Assembly: GCF_007829875.1 (NCBI RefSeq)
Contig: NZ_VIWV01000001.1
Location: 7,390,001 to 7,454,000, forward strand
DNA length: 64,000 nt
Reading direction: 5' to 3'
Origin: Streptomyces capillispiralis
Lineage (GTDB): Bacteria; Actinomycetota; Actinomycetes; Streptomycetales; Streptomycetaceae
The translations under genes and the position numbers were made by a program. Below the pieces are notes generated by a model. The model did no database searches, was not told where the DNA came from, and saw only the letters and a list, made by a program, of their open reading frames with translations. Of this stretch, positions 1-8,362 are shown piece after piece (the first letter of the stretch is position 1; each line of letters opens with the position of its first letter).

Positions 1-1
1 C

Positions 2-178
2 GCCGACGACGTACGGCCGGCCCTCTGGGCCGCCATGCTCAACGCCGCGCTGCGCGCCGCGGTGGAACACCACGCCCACCGGACGACCGGCCCGGGCACC
101 ACCCCCGAGGCCGCCCGGGCCGACCTCGCGGCGACCCTGCGCACCGCCCTGGCCGTCACGGCGGCCGGCCTCACCTGA
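2..178 (+). CDS. C-terminal end of a TetR-like regulator (partial)
   Basis: The window opens inside a reading frame that ends with TGA at 176-178 after about 58 residues. The visible tail is alanine-rich and helical, with the segment LWAAMLNAALRAAVEHHA followed by a closing helix. This looks like the ligand-binding C-terminus of TetR-family repressors. The DNA-binding N-terminus lies outside the window, so the family call rests only on composition and helix pattern. Third codon positions are almost all G or C, which supports real coding. Confidence 0.4.
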   Translation, partial: ADDVRPALWAAMLNAALRAAVEHHAHRTTGPGTTPEAARADLAATLRTALAVTAAGLT

Positions 179-256
179 CCCGTCGGCCGACCCGCCCGGC
201 GCGCACCGCGGTCACGCGGCGGGCTCGCACGACCGGTGCCACCGGGGTGAGCGCGG

Positions 257-405
257 TCAGGGCGTCGGCGCCGGCCGCACGCCCCGCGACTCGGCCTCGG
301 CCCAGCGGAAGACGCCGGTCGACATGGTGCGGCGCTCCCGGGCGGCCCGCGGACCGTAGAAGTGCTGCCACTCCCCGCCGACGAGCCGCCGCCCGCGTCG
401 ATCTG
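257..405 (-). pseudogene. Orphan C-terminal coding remnant
   Basis: On the minus strand a stretch of about 45 codons ending in TGA at 257-259 has almost exclusively G/C third positions and a natural-looking sequence (WQHFYGPRAARERR, then STGVFRWAEAE). Upstream of about position 405 the same frame becomes a serine/arginine-rich string typical of non-coding GC-rich DNA, and no plausible start codon with a ribosome site is present. I read it as the surviving end of a disrupted gene. I do not recognise the family. The rest of the 179-568 interval shows only a short direct repeat. Confidence 0.3.
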
Positions 406-409
406 AGCG

Positions 410-446
410 GGGAGCAGATCGGGAAGCGGATCGGGAGCAGATCGGG
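410..446. repeat. 14-bp direct repeat pair
   Basis: The 14-mer GGGAGCAGATCGGG occurs at 410-423 and again at 433-446, 23 bp apart (about two helical turns), in the non-coding stretch upstream of the beta-helix gene. The spacing would suit two copies of a regulator on one DNA face, but nothing else supports that. Confidence 0.4.
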
Positions 447-568
447 GAGGGCGAAATTGTCGCCGGTGGCTGCCCCGTGCGGCGGGCCGCCGCCCAGCCG
501 GGTACCACCCTGCTCGGCTGGGCGATCACCGGTGGCGGGGCGCAACCCCCGCTCATAACTTCGGCCTC

Positions 569-1630
569 ATGAACAAACGACACCTCGCGTATCTCGCATG
601 CACCACCGCCGTCGTGGCCGCGGGGCTGGGGGCCGCACCGTCGACCCACCAGCCCACCGTGCACCGTGTGCAGCCCGGGCAGTCGATCCAGAAGGCCGTG
701 GACGCCGCCCGGAAGGGAGACACCGTCCTCCTCATGCCCGGCACCTACCGGCAGAGCGTCGACGTCAAGCGGTCCGGCATCACGCTGCGCGGCAGCAGCG
801 CGAAGCTGACCGTGCTGACGCCCCCCGCCGAGGCCGGGAAGAGCGCCTGCGCCAAGGCCGGGAACGGCGTCTGTGTGACCGGCACCGACAAGGCTCCCCT
901 CCAGGACGTCACGGTACGGTCGCTGACGCTCCGGGGCTTCGACAAGAACGGGCTGTGGGCCACCGGCACCGACGGGCTCGAGGTCCGCCACGTGATCGCG
1001 GAGAAGAACGGCCAGTGGGGCATCGCCGAGGAACGCTCCGTGCGCAGCGTGCTCAGCCACAACATCGCCCAACAGAACGGTGACGCCGGACTGTTCGTCG
1101 CCAACACCGTCGACACCGAGGAAGGCGCCCGGGACGCCGGCAGGACGGTGATCCGGCACAACAGGACGGCCGGCAACCGGATCGGCGTCACCGTGCGGCG
1201 GCTGCGGAACCTGACCGTCGACCACAACGAGGCGACCGGCAACTGCGCCGCCGTCTTCGTCGTGGGCGACGAGTCCAAGCCGCGCGCCGGCGCCATGAGC
1301 GTGACGCGCAACCACCTCCACGCCAACAACAAGTACTGCGCCAAGACGCCGCGGCTGCCCTTCCTCCAGGGCTCGGGCATCGTCCTCACCGGTGCCGAGG
1401 AGACGCTGGTCGCCTGGAACCGGGTGGAGAACAACAAGGGCACCTCGCCGCTGTCCGGCGGCATCGTGCTCTTCAAGAGCCTCGTCGGCACCTCCAACGA
1501 GCGCAACGACATCCGCGACAACCTGGTGACCGGCAACAGCCCGGCCGACCTGGCCAACCGGGACACCGCGAAGAGCAACACGTTCAACAGCAACACCTGC
1601 ACGCTCTCCGAGCCCGCCGGTATGTGCTGA
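569..1630 (+). CDS. Secreted right-handed parallel beta-helix protein
   Basis: This 353-residue protein starts with a Sec-type signal (MNKR then the hydrophobic stretch AYLACTTAVVAAGLGAA). The mature part opens with VQPGQSIQKAVDAARKGDTV and PGTYRQSVDV, the standard entry of DUF1565/NosD-type pectate-lyase-like beta-helices, followed by repeated rungs such as SLTLRGFDKNGLWATG and NRIGVTVRRL. Cysteine pairs near residues 90-98 and at the C-terminus suggest extracellular disulfides. No catalytic lyase residues can be assigned, so binding or hydrolysis of an extracellular polysaccharide is only possible. No strong ribosome site precedes the ATG, but the signal peptide fixes the start well. Confidence 0.8.
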   Translation: MNKRHLAYLACTTAVVAAGLGAAPSTHQPTVHRVQPGQSIQKAVDAARKGDTVLLMPGTYRQSVDVKRSGITLRGSSAKLTVLTPPAEAGKSACAKAGNGVCVTGTDKAPLQDVTVRSLTLRGFDKNGLWATGTDGLEVRHVIAEKNGQWGIAEERSVRSVLSHNIAQQNGDAGLFVANTVDTEEGARDAGRTVIRHNRTAGNRIGVTVRRLRNLTVDHNEATGNCAAVFVVGDESKPRAGAMSVTRNHLHANNKYCAKTPRLPFLQGSGIVLTGAEETLVAWNRVENNKGTSPLSGGIVLFKSLVGTSNERNDIRDNLVTGNSPADLANRDTAKSNTFNSNTCTLSEPAGMC

Positions 1631-1670
1631 CCCCCCCACAGACGGCACAACAGCAGAAGCGAGGCAACGG

Positions 1671-2699
1671 ATGACCACCGTTGATCCGGCTCCGCCGCCG
1701 CCCATGCGGCTGCGGGAGCTCGTATTCGGGGCGGCCTGCGCCGCCGCCGTCCGCGCGGCCGTCCGCCTGGGCGTGGCGGACGCGCTGGACGACAGCCCCA
1801 TGACCGTCGACGACCTGGCGGCGGCGGTGAAGACCCAGCCGCACACCCTGCGCAGGCTGCTGCGCGCACTGTCCTGCCAGGGCGTCTTCACCGAGAACCC
1901 CGACGGCACCTTCGCACACACCGAGATGTCCCGGCTGCTGCGCGAGGACGACCCGCACAGCCTGCGCTACATCGCCCTGTGGTGCACCGAGCCCTGGACC
2001 TGGAACGTCTGGCCGCTGCTCGACGAGGCGGTGCGCTCCGGCCGCAACGTCTTCGAGGACGTGTACGACCGCGAGTTCTTCACCTACCTCAACGAGTCGG
2101 CCCCGGAGTCGGCCCATGTGTTCAACCGGGCCATGACGACGTCCAGCGAGCAGTCCGCACGGGACGTGGCCCTGCTCCTCGACCTCGACGACGCCTCCTC
2201 TGTCGTGGACATCGGGGGCGGCCAGGGACACGTCCTGGCCAGCCTCCTGGAGAAGCACGCCCACCTCCACGGCACCCTGCTCGACCTGCCCGGCGTCGTC
2301 GAGAACGCCGACCCGCGGCTGCGCGAGGGCGGCGCCCTGGCCGGCCGGGTCGAGGTGGTGGCCGGGGACTGCCGCGAGGACGTCCCGGTCCGCGCGGACG
2401 TCTACATCATCAAGAACGTCCTGGAGTGGGACGACGACAGCACCCGCAGGGCGCTGGCCAACGTCCGCCGGGCGGCGGAACCCGGAGCCCGGGTGGTGGT
2501 CATCGAGAACCTCGTCGACGACACCCCGTCGATGCGGTTCACCACCGCCATGGACCTGCTGCTGCTCCTCAACGTCGGCGGTGCCAAGCACACCCGGCAG
2601 AGCATGGTCGACCGCCTGACCGACGCGGGCCTGGTCATCGACGGCATCCGCCCCGTCAACGCCTACCTGCACGCCTTCGAGTGCACCGTCCCCGGCTGA
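1671..2699 (+). CDS. SAM-dependent O-methyltransferase of the polyketide type
   Basis: At 342 residues this matches the dimeric plant/actinomycete O-methyltransferase family (TcmN/CarB-like). An N-terminal winged-helix dimerisation domain (RELVFGAACAAAVRAAVRLG, then LRRLLRALSCQGVF) leads to the Rossmann SAM site VVDIGGGQGHVL, the acidic LLDLPGVVENA segment, and IIKNVLEWDDDS where the catalytic region lies. The ATG follows GAGG by 7 nt. It converges on the whiE operon and shares a strong bidirectional hairpin with it. A role in methylating the spore pigment or a related phenolic polyketide is an inference from position. Confidence 0.8.
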   Translation: MTTVDPAPPPPMRLRELVFGAACAAAVRAAVRLGVADALDDSPMTVDDLAAAVKTQPHTLRRLLRALSCQGVFTENPDGTFAHTEMSRLLREDDPHSLRYIALWCTEPWTWNVWPLLDEAVRSGRNVFEDVYDREFFTYLNESAPESAHVFNRAMTTSSEQSARDVALLLDLDDASSVVDIGGGQGHVLASLLEKHAHLHGTLLDLPGVVENADPRLREGGALAGRVEVVAGDCREDVPVRADVYIIKNVLEWDDDSTRRALANVRRAAEPGARVVVIENLVDDTPSMRFTTAMDLLLLLNVGGAKHTRQSMVDRLTDAGLVIDGIRPVNAYLHAFECTVPG

Positions 2700-2713
2700 C
2701 CGCACGCACCGCG

Positions 2714-2769
2714 AGAACCCCGAGGCCGCCGGCCCGCGACTGACGCGGGACCGGCGGCCTCGGGGTTCT
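2714..2769. terminator. Bidirectional terminator between methyltransferase and whiE operon
   Basis: A GC-rich inverted repeat with arms of about 25 nt and a 5-nt loop sits between the convergent ends of the methyltransferase and the last whiE gene. The arms match except for one extra base on the right. It should end transcription from both sides. Confidence 0.85.
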
Positions 2770-2783
2770 GCCGGGCACCGGGA

Positions 2784-3119
2784 TCAGGAACCGGCGCCGC
2801 GCTCCCAGCGGTAGAAGCACTGCGCCATGGCGTCCTTGGGGCCGCGCCACGTCGCCGGGTCGTACGGGCTGACGTACGCCTGGAGTTCCTCGCTGATCCT
2901 GCGGAACTCGGGGTGTGCGGCAGCCTTCGCGATGGCGGGCGCCGGGTCCTGCTCGGACTCGATGAGGTGCAGGTACACGTCGTCGCCGAACTGGAAGAGG
3001 CTGCGCCGTGCGACACCGACCAGATGGGGGAGTTCACCCCGGTCGGAGGCGGTGAACACCTCGGCGATGTCCGGCGCCGAACCGGGCTTCATCCGGGCGA
3101 CGATGAGGGCGTGGTGCAT
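2784..3119 (-). CDS. whiE ORFVII: TcmI-family polyketide cyclase (whiE ORFVII)
   Basis: The protein has 111 residues, the normal size for TcmI-type second-ring cyclases (ferredoxin-like dimers). The N-terminus MHHALIVARMKPGSAPDIAEVF, the core HLVGVARRSLFQFGDDVYLHL and the tail AMAQCFYRWE are typical of the family. It would close later rings of the octaketide-or-longer spore-pigment chain after the aromatase acts. It is the last gene of the leftward whiE operon, 29 nt after the aromatase, and is followed by a strong hairpin. The start is the ATG at 3119, preceded by AGGAAAGGAACCCC. Confidence 0.9.
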   Translation of the reverse strand: MHHALIVARMKPGSAPDIAEVFTASDRGELPHLVGVARRSLFQFGDDVYLHLIESEQDPAPAIAKAAAHPEFRRISEELQAYVSPYDPATWRGPKDAMAQCFYRWERGAGS

Positions 3120-3148
3120 GGGGGTTCCTTTCCTGGACGGAGCGGCGC

Positions 3149-3631
3149 TCAGCGGGAGGACGCGACGGACGCGCTCTCGCTGTCGCGGGCCGCCTGCTCG
3201 ATCCGGTCCCGGATCAGGGCCAGCTGGACGCGGGAGTTGCGGTTGATGTTGTCCGTCATCCACGCGTCGTCGACCGGCGCGTCGGGCTTCATCGCGAAGT
3301 CCTGCGTCCAGCGCATCTGGACACCGCCGGGCAGCTCCGCGTACTCCCACAGGATGTCCATGTGGGCGAAGGGTCCGGTCTCCACGCGCCGGGCGCGGAC
3401 CGTCAGATTCTCACGGTCCGGGGTGCGCTCCGACACCCAGCTCCACACCTTGCCGTTCTCGTCCGGGTGCATGGTCAGCCGGAACGTCGTCGTGGCGCCC
3501 TCACGGGAGAGGATCTCCACGGAGGCGTACTCGCTGAACAGCCGCGGCCAGTTCTCGAGGTCGTTGGTCATCTCCCACACCAGGTCGAGGGGAGCGTCGA
3601 TGGTGATGCTGTTCTCGGTGTGTCCGGCCAC
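3149..3631 (-). CDS. whiE ORFVI: Polyketide aromatase/cyclase, START-like fold (whiE ORFVI)
   Basis: This 160-residue single-domain aromatase/cyclase has the SRPBCC opening NSITIDAPLDLVWEMTNDLE and the conserved WPRLFSEYASVEIL and WTQDFAMKPDAPVDD segments found in WhiE-ORFVI and the N-terminal half of TcmN. In this family it directs first-ring cyclisation and aromatisation of the nascent poly-beta-ketone while it is tethered to the carrier protein. The start is a GTG at 3629-3631, only 2 nt after the carrier-protein stop, so translation is probably coupled to the ACP gene. Confidence 0.9.
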   Translation of the reverse strand: MAGHTENSITIDAPLDLVWEMTNDLENWPRLFSEYASVEILSREGATTTFRLTMHPDENGKVWSWVSERTPDRENLTVRARRVETGPFAHMDILWEYAELPGGVQMRWTQDFAMKPDAPVDDAWMTDNINRNSRVQLALIRDRIEQAARDSESASVASSR

Positions 3632-3633
3632 TT

Positions 3634-3894
3634 TCAGGCTCCAGCCGTGAGGGTGCTGTTGACGAGGTCCAGGAACTCCCGGGGGGTCCGGCAGCGCTCC
3701 GAGTCGGGGGGGAGGGACCGGCCGTACCGGTTCTCCAGCTCGCCGACGATGCCGAGCAGGCCGAGCGAGTCGAGGCCGAAGGAGTCGAAGGGGGATTCCG
3801 CGGACTGCTTCAGTTCCTGGGGGTCGACGGTGATGCCGGCCGCCTGCTTGATCAGGGCGGCCAGTTCGTCGAAGGTCACTTCGGTGGTGATCAT
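3634..3894 (-). CDS. whiE ORFV: Type II polyketide acyl carrier protein (whiE ORFV)
   Basis: The 86-residue carrier protein has the phosphopantetheine site FGLDSLGLLG, with Ser43 as the attachment residue. It begins MITTEVTFDELAALIKQAAG and ends in a helical LVNSTLTAGA tail. It holds the growing spore-pigment polyketide between the KS/CLF pair and the cyclases, and sits between those genes as in other whiE loci. The ATG at 3894 follows GGAAGGAGC closely. An upstream in-frame ATG would add 16 residues overlapping the CLF end and lacks a ribosome site. Confidence 0.93.
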   Translation of the reverse strand: MITTEVTFDELAALIKQAAGITVDPQELKQSAESPFDSFGLDSLGLLGIVGELENRYGRSLPPDSERCRTPREFLDLVNSTLTAGA

Positions 3895-3922
3895 GGGTGA
3901 CTGCTCCTTCCCCGCCCGGGTC

Positions 3923-5167
3923 CTACCGGGCGGAATCGTCACCGCGGCGCACGACCAGCGCCGCGTTGGAGCCCATCAGTCCCCTGCTGAGGACGAGGGC
4001 GGTGCGCAGCTCGGCGGGACGAGCGCGCGACATCACCAGGTCGAGGTCGTGGCAGATGTCGAACACGTGGGGCGTCGGGGGCACCCGGCCGTGTTCCATG
4101 GCGAGCACCGCGGCCACCGTGTCCAGCACGGGCGCCGCGCAGTAGGCGCGGCCGAAGCCGGTCTTCGGCGCCGTGACGGGGACGCGGGTGCCGTGCGCGC
4201 CCAGGGCGTCGGCGATCGCCAGCGCCTCGGCGCGGTCCGCCTCCGGGACGCCCATGGCGTCGGCGAACACCACGTCGATCTCCTCCGGGGCGCAGCCCGC
4301 CTCGTCGAGGGCGCCGCGGATCGCGCGGGCGAGGCCCTCCCGGGACTCCGCCCACCGGGACGCCCCGGTGAACGTGGCGGCGTGGCCGGCCACGGTGGCC
4401 CGTACCGGCACCCCGCGCTCGCGGGCCCGCTCCTCGTCCTCGACGACGAGCAGGGCACCGCCCTCGGCGGGCACGAAACCGCACGCCTTCTCGGTGAACG
4501 GGCGGTAGGCGCGTGCGGGGTCGTCGACGGTGCTGAGCTCGGGGTAGCCGAGCTGGCACACCATCGAGTACGGGGCGAGGGGCGCCTCCGCGGCGCCCAC
4601 CACCATGACGTCGGTGCCGCGCCGCACGGCACGCGCCGCGTGCGCGAGGGAGTCGAGACCGCCCGCCTCGTCGCTCGCCACCACCCCGCACGGCCCCTTG
4701 AAGCCGCCGCGGATGGAGATCTGGCCGGTGCTCGCGGCGTAGAACCAGGCGATGGACTGGTACGGGCCGACGAACTTCGAGCCCTGACCCCACAGCTTCT
4801 GCAGTTCGCGCTGGCCGAACTCGCCGCCCCCGGATCCGGCGGCGGTGACCACCCCGATGCCGAACGGCTCGGCGGGGTCACCGCCGAGTCCGGCGTCGTC
4901 GAGGGCGAGCGCGGCCGCGGCCATCGCGAAGTGGCTGAACCGGTCGGTCTGGACGAGGAACTTCTCCTCGATGAGGGCCGCCGGGTCGAAGGCCCGGACC
5001 TCGCCCGCCACCCGGAGCGGCATCTGTTCGCAGCCTTCGCGGCTGATCAGGTCCAGCACGTCGAGACCCTCGCCGACGGACTTGCCGTAGGCGTCGGTCC
5101 CCAGTCCGTTGGGCGCGACCACACCGATGCCGGTGACGGCCGCGCGCCCAGGGCGCCGATTGCTCAT
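3923..5167 (-). CDS. whiE ORFIV: Chain-length factor / ketosynthase beta (whiE ORFIV)
   Basis: This 414-residue partner of the ketosynthase sets chain length in the KS/CLF heterodimer. It has the ketosynthase fold (RRPGRAAVTGIGVVAPNG and WFYAASTGQISIRGGFKG) but no active-site cysteine. At the equivalent place, in the segment VVASDEAGGLDSL, the residue is Glu167, where most antibiotic CLFs carry Gln. The start overlaps the ketosynthase stop as ATGA (5164-5167), so the two subunits are likely made in equal amounts by coupling. Confidence 0.92.
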   Translation of the reverse strand: MSNRRPGRAAVTGIGVVAPNGLGTDAYGKSVGEGLDVLDLISREGCEQMPLRVAGEVRAFDPAALIEEKFLVQTDRFSHFAMAAAALALDDAGLGGDPAEPFGIGVVTAAGSGGGEFGQRELQKLWGQGSKFVGPYQSIAWFYAASTGQISIRGGFKGPCGVVASDEAGGLDSLAHAARAVRRGTDVMVVGAAEAPLAPYSMVCQLGYPELSTVDDPARAYRPFTEKACGFVPAEGGALLVVEDEERARERGVPVRATVAGHAATFTGASRWAESREGLARAIRGALDEAGCAPEEIDVVFADAMGVPEADRAEALAIADALGAHGTRVPVTAPKTGFGRAYCAAPVLDTVAAVLAMEHGRVPPTPHVFDICHDLDLVMSRARPAELRTALVLSRGLMGSNAALVVRRGDDSAR

Positions 5168-6432
5168 CGTGTCCTCCCACCCGGCCCGGACAGCAGCACC
5201 GCGGACTGGAAGCCGCCGAACCCGCTGCCGACGGAGAGCACGTGGTTCAGCTTCCGCGGGCGGGCGGTGCGCGGCACGTAGTCCAGGTCGCACTCCGGGT
5301 CGGGGGTCTCGTAGTTCGCCGTGGGCGGCACGACCTGGTGCTTCAGCGCGAGGACGCAGGCGACCACCTCGATCGCGCCGATCGCGCCCAGTGAGTGACC
5401 CACCATGGACTTGATGGAGCTCATGGGGGTGTCGTAGGCGTGGGCGCCCAGGGACCGCTTCACGGCGGCCGTTTCGTGCCGGTCGTTCTGGCGGGTGCCG
5501 GAACCGTGCGCGTTGACGTAGTCGATCGCGGTGGGGTCGATGCGGGCCTGGTCGAGCGTGGTGTCGATCGCCCGGGCCATCTCCAGGCCCTCACTGGTCA
5601 GACCGGTCATGTGGTAGGCGTTGCCGTAGGTGGCGTAGCCGCTGATCTCGCAGAGCACCTCGGCGCCCCGGGCCCGGGCGTGCTCGTACTCCTCCAGGAC
5701 GAGCACCGCCGCGCCCTCGCCCATGACGAAGCCGTCGCGGTGGGCGTCGAACGGCCGGGAGGCGTGTTCGGGGTCGTCGTTGTTGGGCGACGTCGCCTTG
5801 ATGGCGTCGAAGCAGGCCATCGTGATCGGGGAGATCGGCGAGTCCGACGCGCCCGCGATGCAGACGTCGGCCCGGCCCTCGGCGATCGTGTGGAAGGCGT
5901 AGCCGACCGCGTCGAGCCCGGAGGTGCAGCCGGTGGAGACGGTCTGCACCGGGCCCATGGCGCCGAACCGCTCGGCGACGACCGACGCGAGCGTGCTCGG
6001 CGAGAACGCCATGTGGAGCTGGGGCTCCGCCGCCCGGTGGTCCACGTCCCAGCGCCGGCCGCCTTCGCTGACCAGCACGTAGTCGTGTTCCAGCCGGGTG
6101 GTCCCGCCGACCGCGCTGCCCAGGGACACCGCGGTGCGCCAAGGGTCCGCGGCCGCGGTGTCGAGTCCGGCCTCGCGGACGGCCTCGCCCGCCGCGACCA
6201 CGGCGAACTGGATGTAGCGGTCCATGTTCCGGCACAGCTCGGCGTCCAGACCGTGCCGGTACGGGTCGAAGTCGCATTCGGCGGCGATGCGCGAGCGCAG
6301 GCCGGCCGGATCGAACAGGGAGATGCCGCGGGTCGCGGTGCGGCCGGCTGCGAGAAGGTCCCAGAACGCCGTCGCCCCGATGCCGCCGGGAGCGACCACA
6401 CCTATACCGGTGACGGCCACTCGCCGGGTCAT
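5164..6432 (-). CDS. whiE ORFIII: Ketosynthase alpha of the spore-pigment minimal PKS (whiE ORFIII)
   Basis: This 422-residue KS performs the decarboxylative condensations that build the pigment chain from malonyl-ACP. The catalytic set is intact: Cys169 in VSTGCTSGLDAVG, His309 in VNAHGSGT, Lys341 in SSIKSMVGH and His346 in VGHSLGAIG. The start overlaps the end of the cupin gene as ATGA and its own end overlaps the CLF start in the same way. All features match type II aromatic PKS ketosynthases, and the surrounding gene order identifies it as the whiE member. Confidence 0.94.
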   Translation of the reverse strand: MTRRVAVTGIGVVAPGGIGATAFWDLLAAGRTATRGISLFDPAGLRSRIAAECDFDPYRHGLDAELCRNMDRYIQFAVVAAGEAVREAGLDTAAADPWRTAVSLGSAVGGTTRLEHDYVLVSEGGRRWDVDHRAAEPQLHMAFSPSTLASVVAERFGAMGPVQTVSTGCTSGLDAVGYAFHTIAEGRADVCIAGASDSPISPITMACFDAIKATSPNNDDPEHASRPFDAHRDGFVMGEGAAVLVLEEYEHARARGAEVLCEISGYATYGNAYHMTGLTSEGLEMARAIDTTLDQARIDPTAIDYVNAHGSGTRQNDRHETAAVKRSLGAHAYDTPMSSIKSMVGHSLGAIGAIEVVACVLALKHQVVPPTANYETPDPECDLDYVPRTARPRKLNHVLSVGSGFGGFQSAVLLSGPGGRTR

Positions 6433-6896
6433 TTTATGGCCTCACTGGGCTCGGCCGGCCGGCCGTCCCCGGGCCCGCCGACCGTCAGCTGGGGCCCGGC
6501 GGAGGCACCTTCCGTCTCCTCCGTGTCGACGTGTCCGAGGCTCGGGTGCGGGGCGAGCGGCCCGAGGTGGAAGACCATGCGGGCCTCCTGGTCGCCGACG
6601 TTGCGGAAGCGGTGCCGCATGTCGACGGGGATCATCAGCCCCTGGTCGGCGCGGAGCGCGAACGGCTCGCCGTCCAGGTCGACTTCGAGCGCGCCGCTGA
6701 CCACGTACACGAACTCCTCGGAGTACGGGTGGTAGTGCTCGCCGATGCGCTCGCCGGGCCGGATGATGGCCAGGCCCATGAAACCGCTGGTGGAGCCGAC
6801 GGTGGCCGGGGTGAGGAGGGTTCTGAGGTCACCTCCGCGCCGGCGGTTGGGTTCCGTCTCGCTGAGGTCCACGATGCGTGGGTGCTGCTGGGACAT
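6429..6896 (-). CDS. whiE ORFII: Cupin-fold pigment biosynthesis protein (whiE ORFII)
   Basis: The 155-residue protein has a single cupin barrel with the metal-site pattern GERIGEHYHPYSEEFVYVVSG followed by MIPVDMRHRFRNVGDQEARM. In the whiE, sch and cur families this gene always sits between ORFI and the ketosynthase; it is thought to help cyclisation or oxidation but its exact reaction is not settled. The start MSQQHPR (ATG at 6896) follows CGGAGG by about 7 nt. The stop overlaps the KS start by 3 nt. Confidence 0.88.
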   Translation of the reverse strand: MSQQHPRIVDLSETEPNRRRGGDLRTLLTPATVGSTSGFMGLAIIRPGERIGEHYHPYSEEFVYVVSGALEVDLDGEPFALRADQGLMIPVDMRHRFRNVGDQEARMVFHLGPLAPHPSLGHVDTEETEGASAGPQLTVGGPGDGRPAEPSEAIK

Positions 6897-6965
6897 GGTT
6901 GATACCTCCGGGTGTGCCGGTGACGTCCGGGCGGGCAGGGCCGCGGACGTCACCGCGGTCGAGCG

Positions 6966-8090
6966 TCAGGACTCCGCCGCGCTGCGGTCGGTGACGGGCA
7001 GCATGTCGGCGTGCGCCAGGAGACGGTTGAGGTTGCGTTCCGAGTCGAGGGCGCCCTCGACGCCGATCGCGGCGCCGTTCAGGAGACGTTCCAGCTCGGT
7101 CGCCTTCCCCGGGCCCGCGATGCCGAGGGCGGCGCGCGGGTCCAGGTCGAGCTCGCCGGTGACGTCGACGAGGCGCACCACGATGTCGTCCCGCTGGAAC
7201 ACGGTGCTCGCGTACACCGGGTTGTCGGGGATCTCCGCCGCGGCCTCGTCCTGGTGGGCGAGGAACCGGGCCAGATCCATGCCGCGGCCCGCCACGGCCG
7301 GGTAGTACAGCGCGTGCCGCCGCAGGGCGGCGGGCTCGGGGCGGCCGGCCGTCACGTGGTGCACGGCCGGGAGCGCGGCCCGGGTGAAGAACACCCGCGC
7401 GGAGTCGGGGTCGGTCAGGTCCCGGTCCTGCTCCAGATAGGGGTTGATGGCCTCCTCGACCGCGCGCACCTCGGGCTGGCGGGCGACGTGCCGCAGCGCG
7501 GCCAGCAGGTCGCCCTCCACCTCCACGGCCCGCACGACGCGGTTGCCGTGCATGAACAGCGAGGTGCGGCGCAGCCGCGTGGTGTCGTCCACCTGCGCCC
7601 TGGGCGACTTGTAGCCGGCCAGCAGCTCCGCGACCTTCGACTCGGACCCGGGCTTGACGGTGAAGGTGAGGGCGTGACGCGCCACGCCGTCGCCGACCCG
7701 GGCCGCCGACTGGAGCCCGGCCTTCGCGGCCTCCGGCGTCAGCGGCCGGCCGGGGTGGGTCTCGCGCAGGATGCTGTAGCGCATCGACCGGGTGTCCCGG
7801 ACGCAGCTGTGCATCGGCCGGACGGTCTCCACGTGCTCCTCGCTGTTCACCCACGCGAGGAACGGCGGGGCGCTCTCCCACTCGCTGGTGATGAGCCACT
7901 GCGAGGGGTTCTCGATGGACTGGCACAGCTGGTCACTGATGTGACCGGGGACGGACGCGACCTTGTTGCGCATGTGCTCGTACGCGTCGAGGAACTGCTC
8001 CTGGGCCCCCTCGTACAGGTCGAGCAGCAGGATCACCCGCAGCCTGGAGCCGTCGAAAGCCGACTGCGATATGCGTCCTGACATGGTCAT
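6966..8090 (-). CDS. whiE ORFI: SchA/CurD-like spore-pigment protein (whiE ORFI)
   Basis: This is the first gene of the leftward whiE operon, 374 residues. The N-terminal 110 residues (VILLLDLYEGAQEQFLDAYE and WLITSEWESAPPFLAWVNS) resemble an antibiotic-biosynthesis-monooxygenase ferredoxin-like domain. Two further repeats follow (HALTFTVKPGSESKVAELL near 130 and HALYYPAVAGRGMDLARFL near 245), the SchA/CurD arrangement. The family is required for correct pigment formation; its reaction is unknown. The start at 8090 is chosen because AGGAGAGG lies 8 nt upstream; an alternative ATG lies two codons in. Confidence 0.85.
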   Translation of the reverse strand: MTMSGRISQSAFDGSRLRVILLLDLYEGAQEQFLDAYEHMRNKVASVPGHISDQLCQSIENPSQWLITSEWESAPPFLAWVNSEEHVETVRPMHSCVRDTRSMRYSILRETHPGRPLTPEAAKAGLQSAARVGDGVARHALTFTVKPGSESKVAELLAGYKSPRAQVDDTTRLRRTSLFMHGNRVVRAVEVEGDLLAALRHVARQPEVRAVEEAINPYLEQDRDLTDPDSARVFFTRAALPAVHHVTAGRPEPAALRRHALYYPAVAGRGMDLARFLAHQDEAAAEIPDNPVYASTVFQRDDIVVRLVDVTGELDLDPRAALGIAGPGKATELERLLNGAAIGVEGALDSERNLNRLLAHADMLPVTDRSAAES

Positions 8091-8362
8091 CCGGCGCACC
8101 TCTCCTCTTCTCCACGAAGCCCCGTCGGCGAGGCTCCGGTCCGGAAGCTCTTCACGGAAGGTCAGCAACGACACCGTGTCCGATGGGCCGGGGTCGCCAT
8201 GTGTCGATGGTTGACGCGACCCCCGCGGCGCGCGAGCGACACGGGGCACCCGGGTGAACCCCGCGCCATCCGGGTGCCGCCGGGGCGCGAGGGGGCCCGC
8301 ACCGGGCATGGAATGGGCGTCCCGTTCCTCAGCCCGACGCGGGCGACGCTGGAGGCGTTTCA
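8091..8362. promoter_or_regulatory. Divergent whiE promoter region
   Basis: This 272-bp gap separates the leftward pigment operon from the rightward hydroxylase gene. In S. coelicolor the same gap holds two sporulation-timed promoters, one depending on sigma F. I could not pick convincing promoter boxes by eye. CTGGAGGCGTTTCA just before the hydroxylase ATG is a good ribosome site. Confidence 0.6.
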
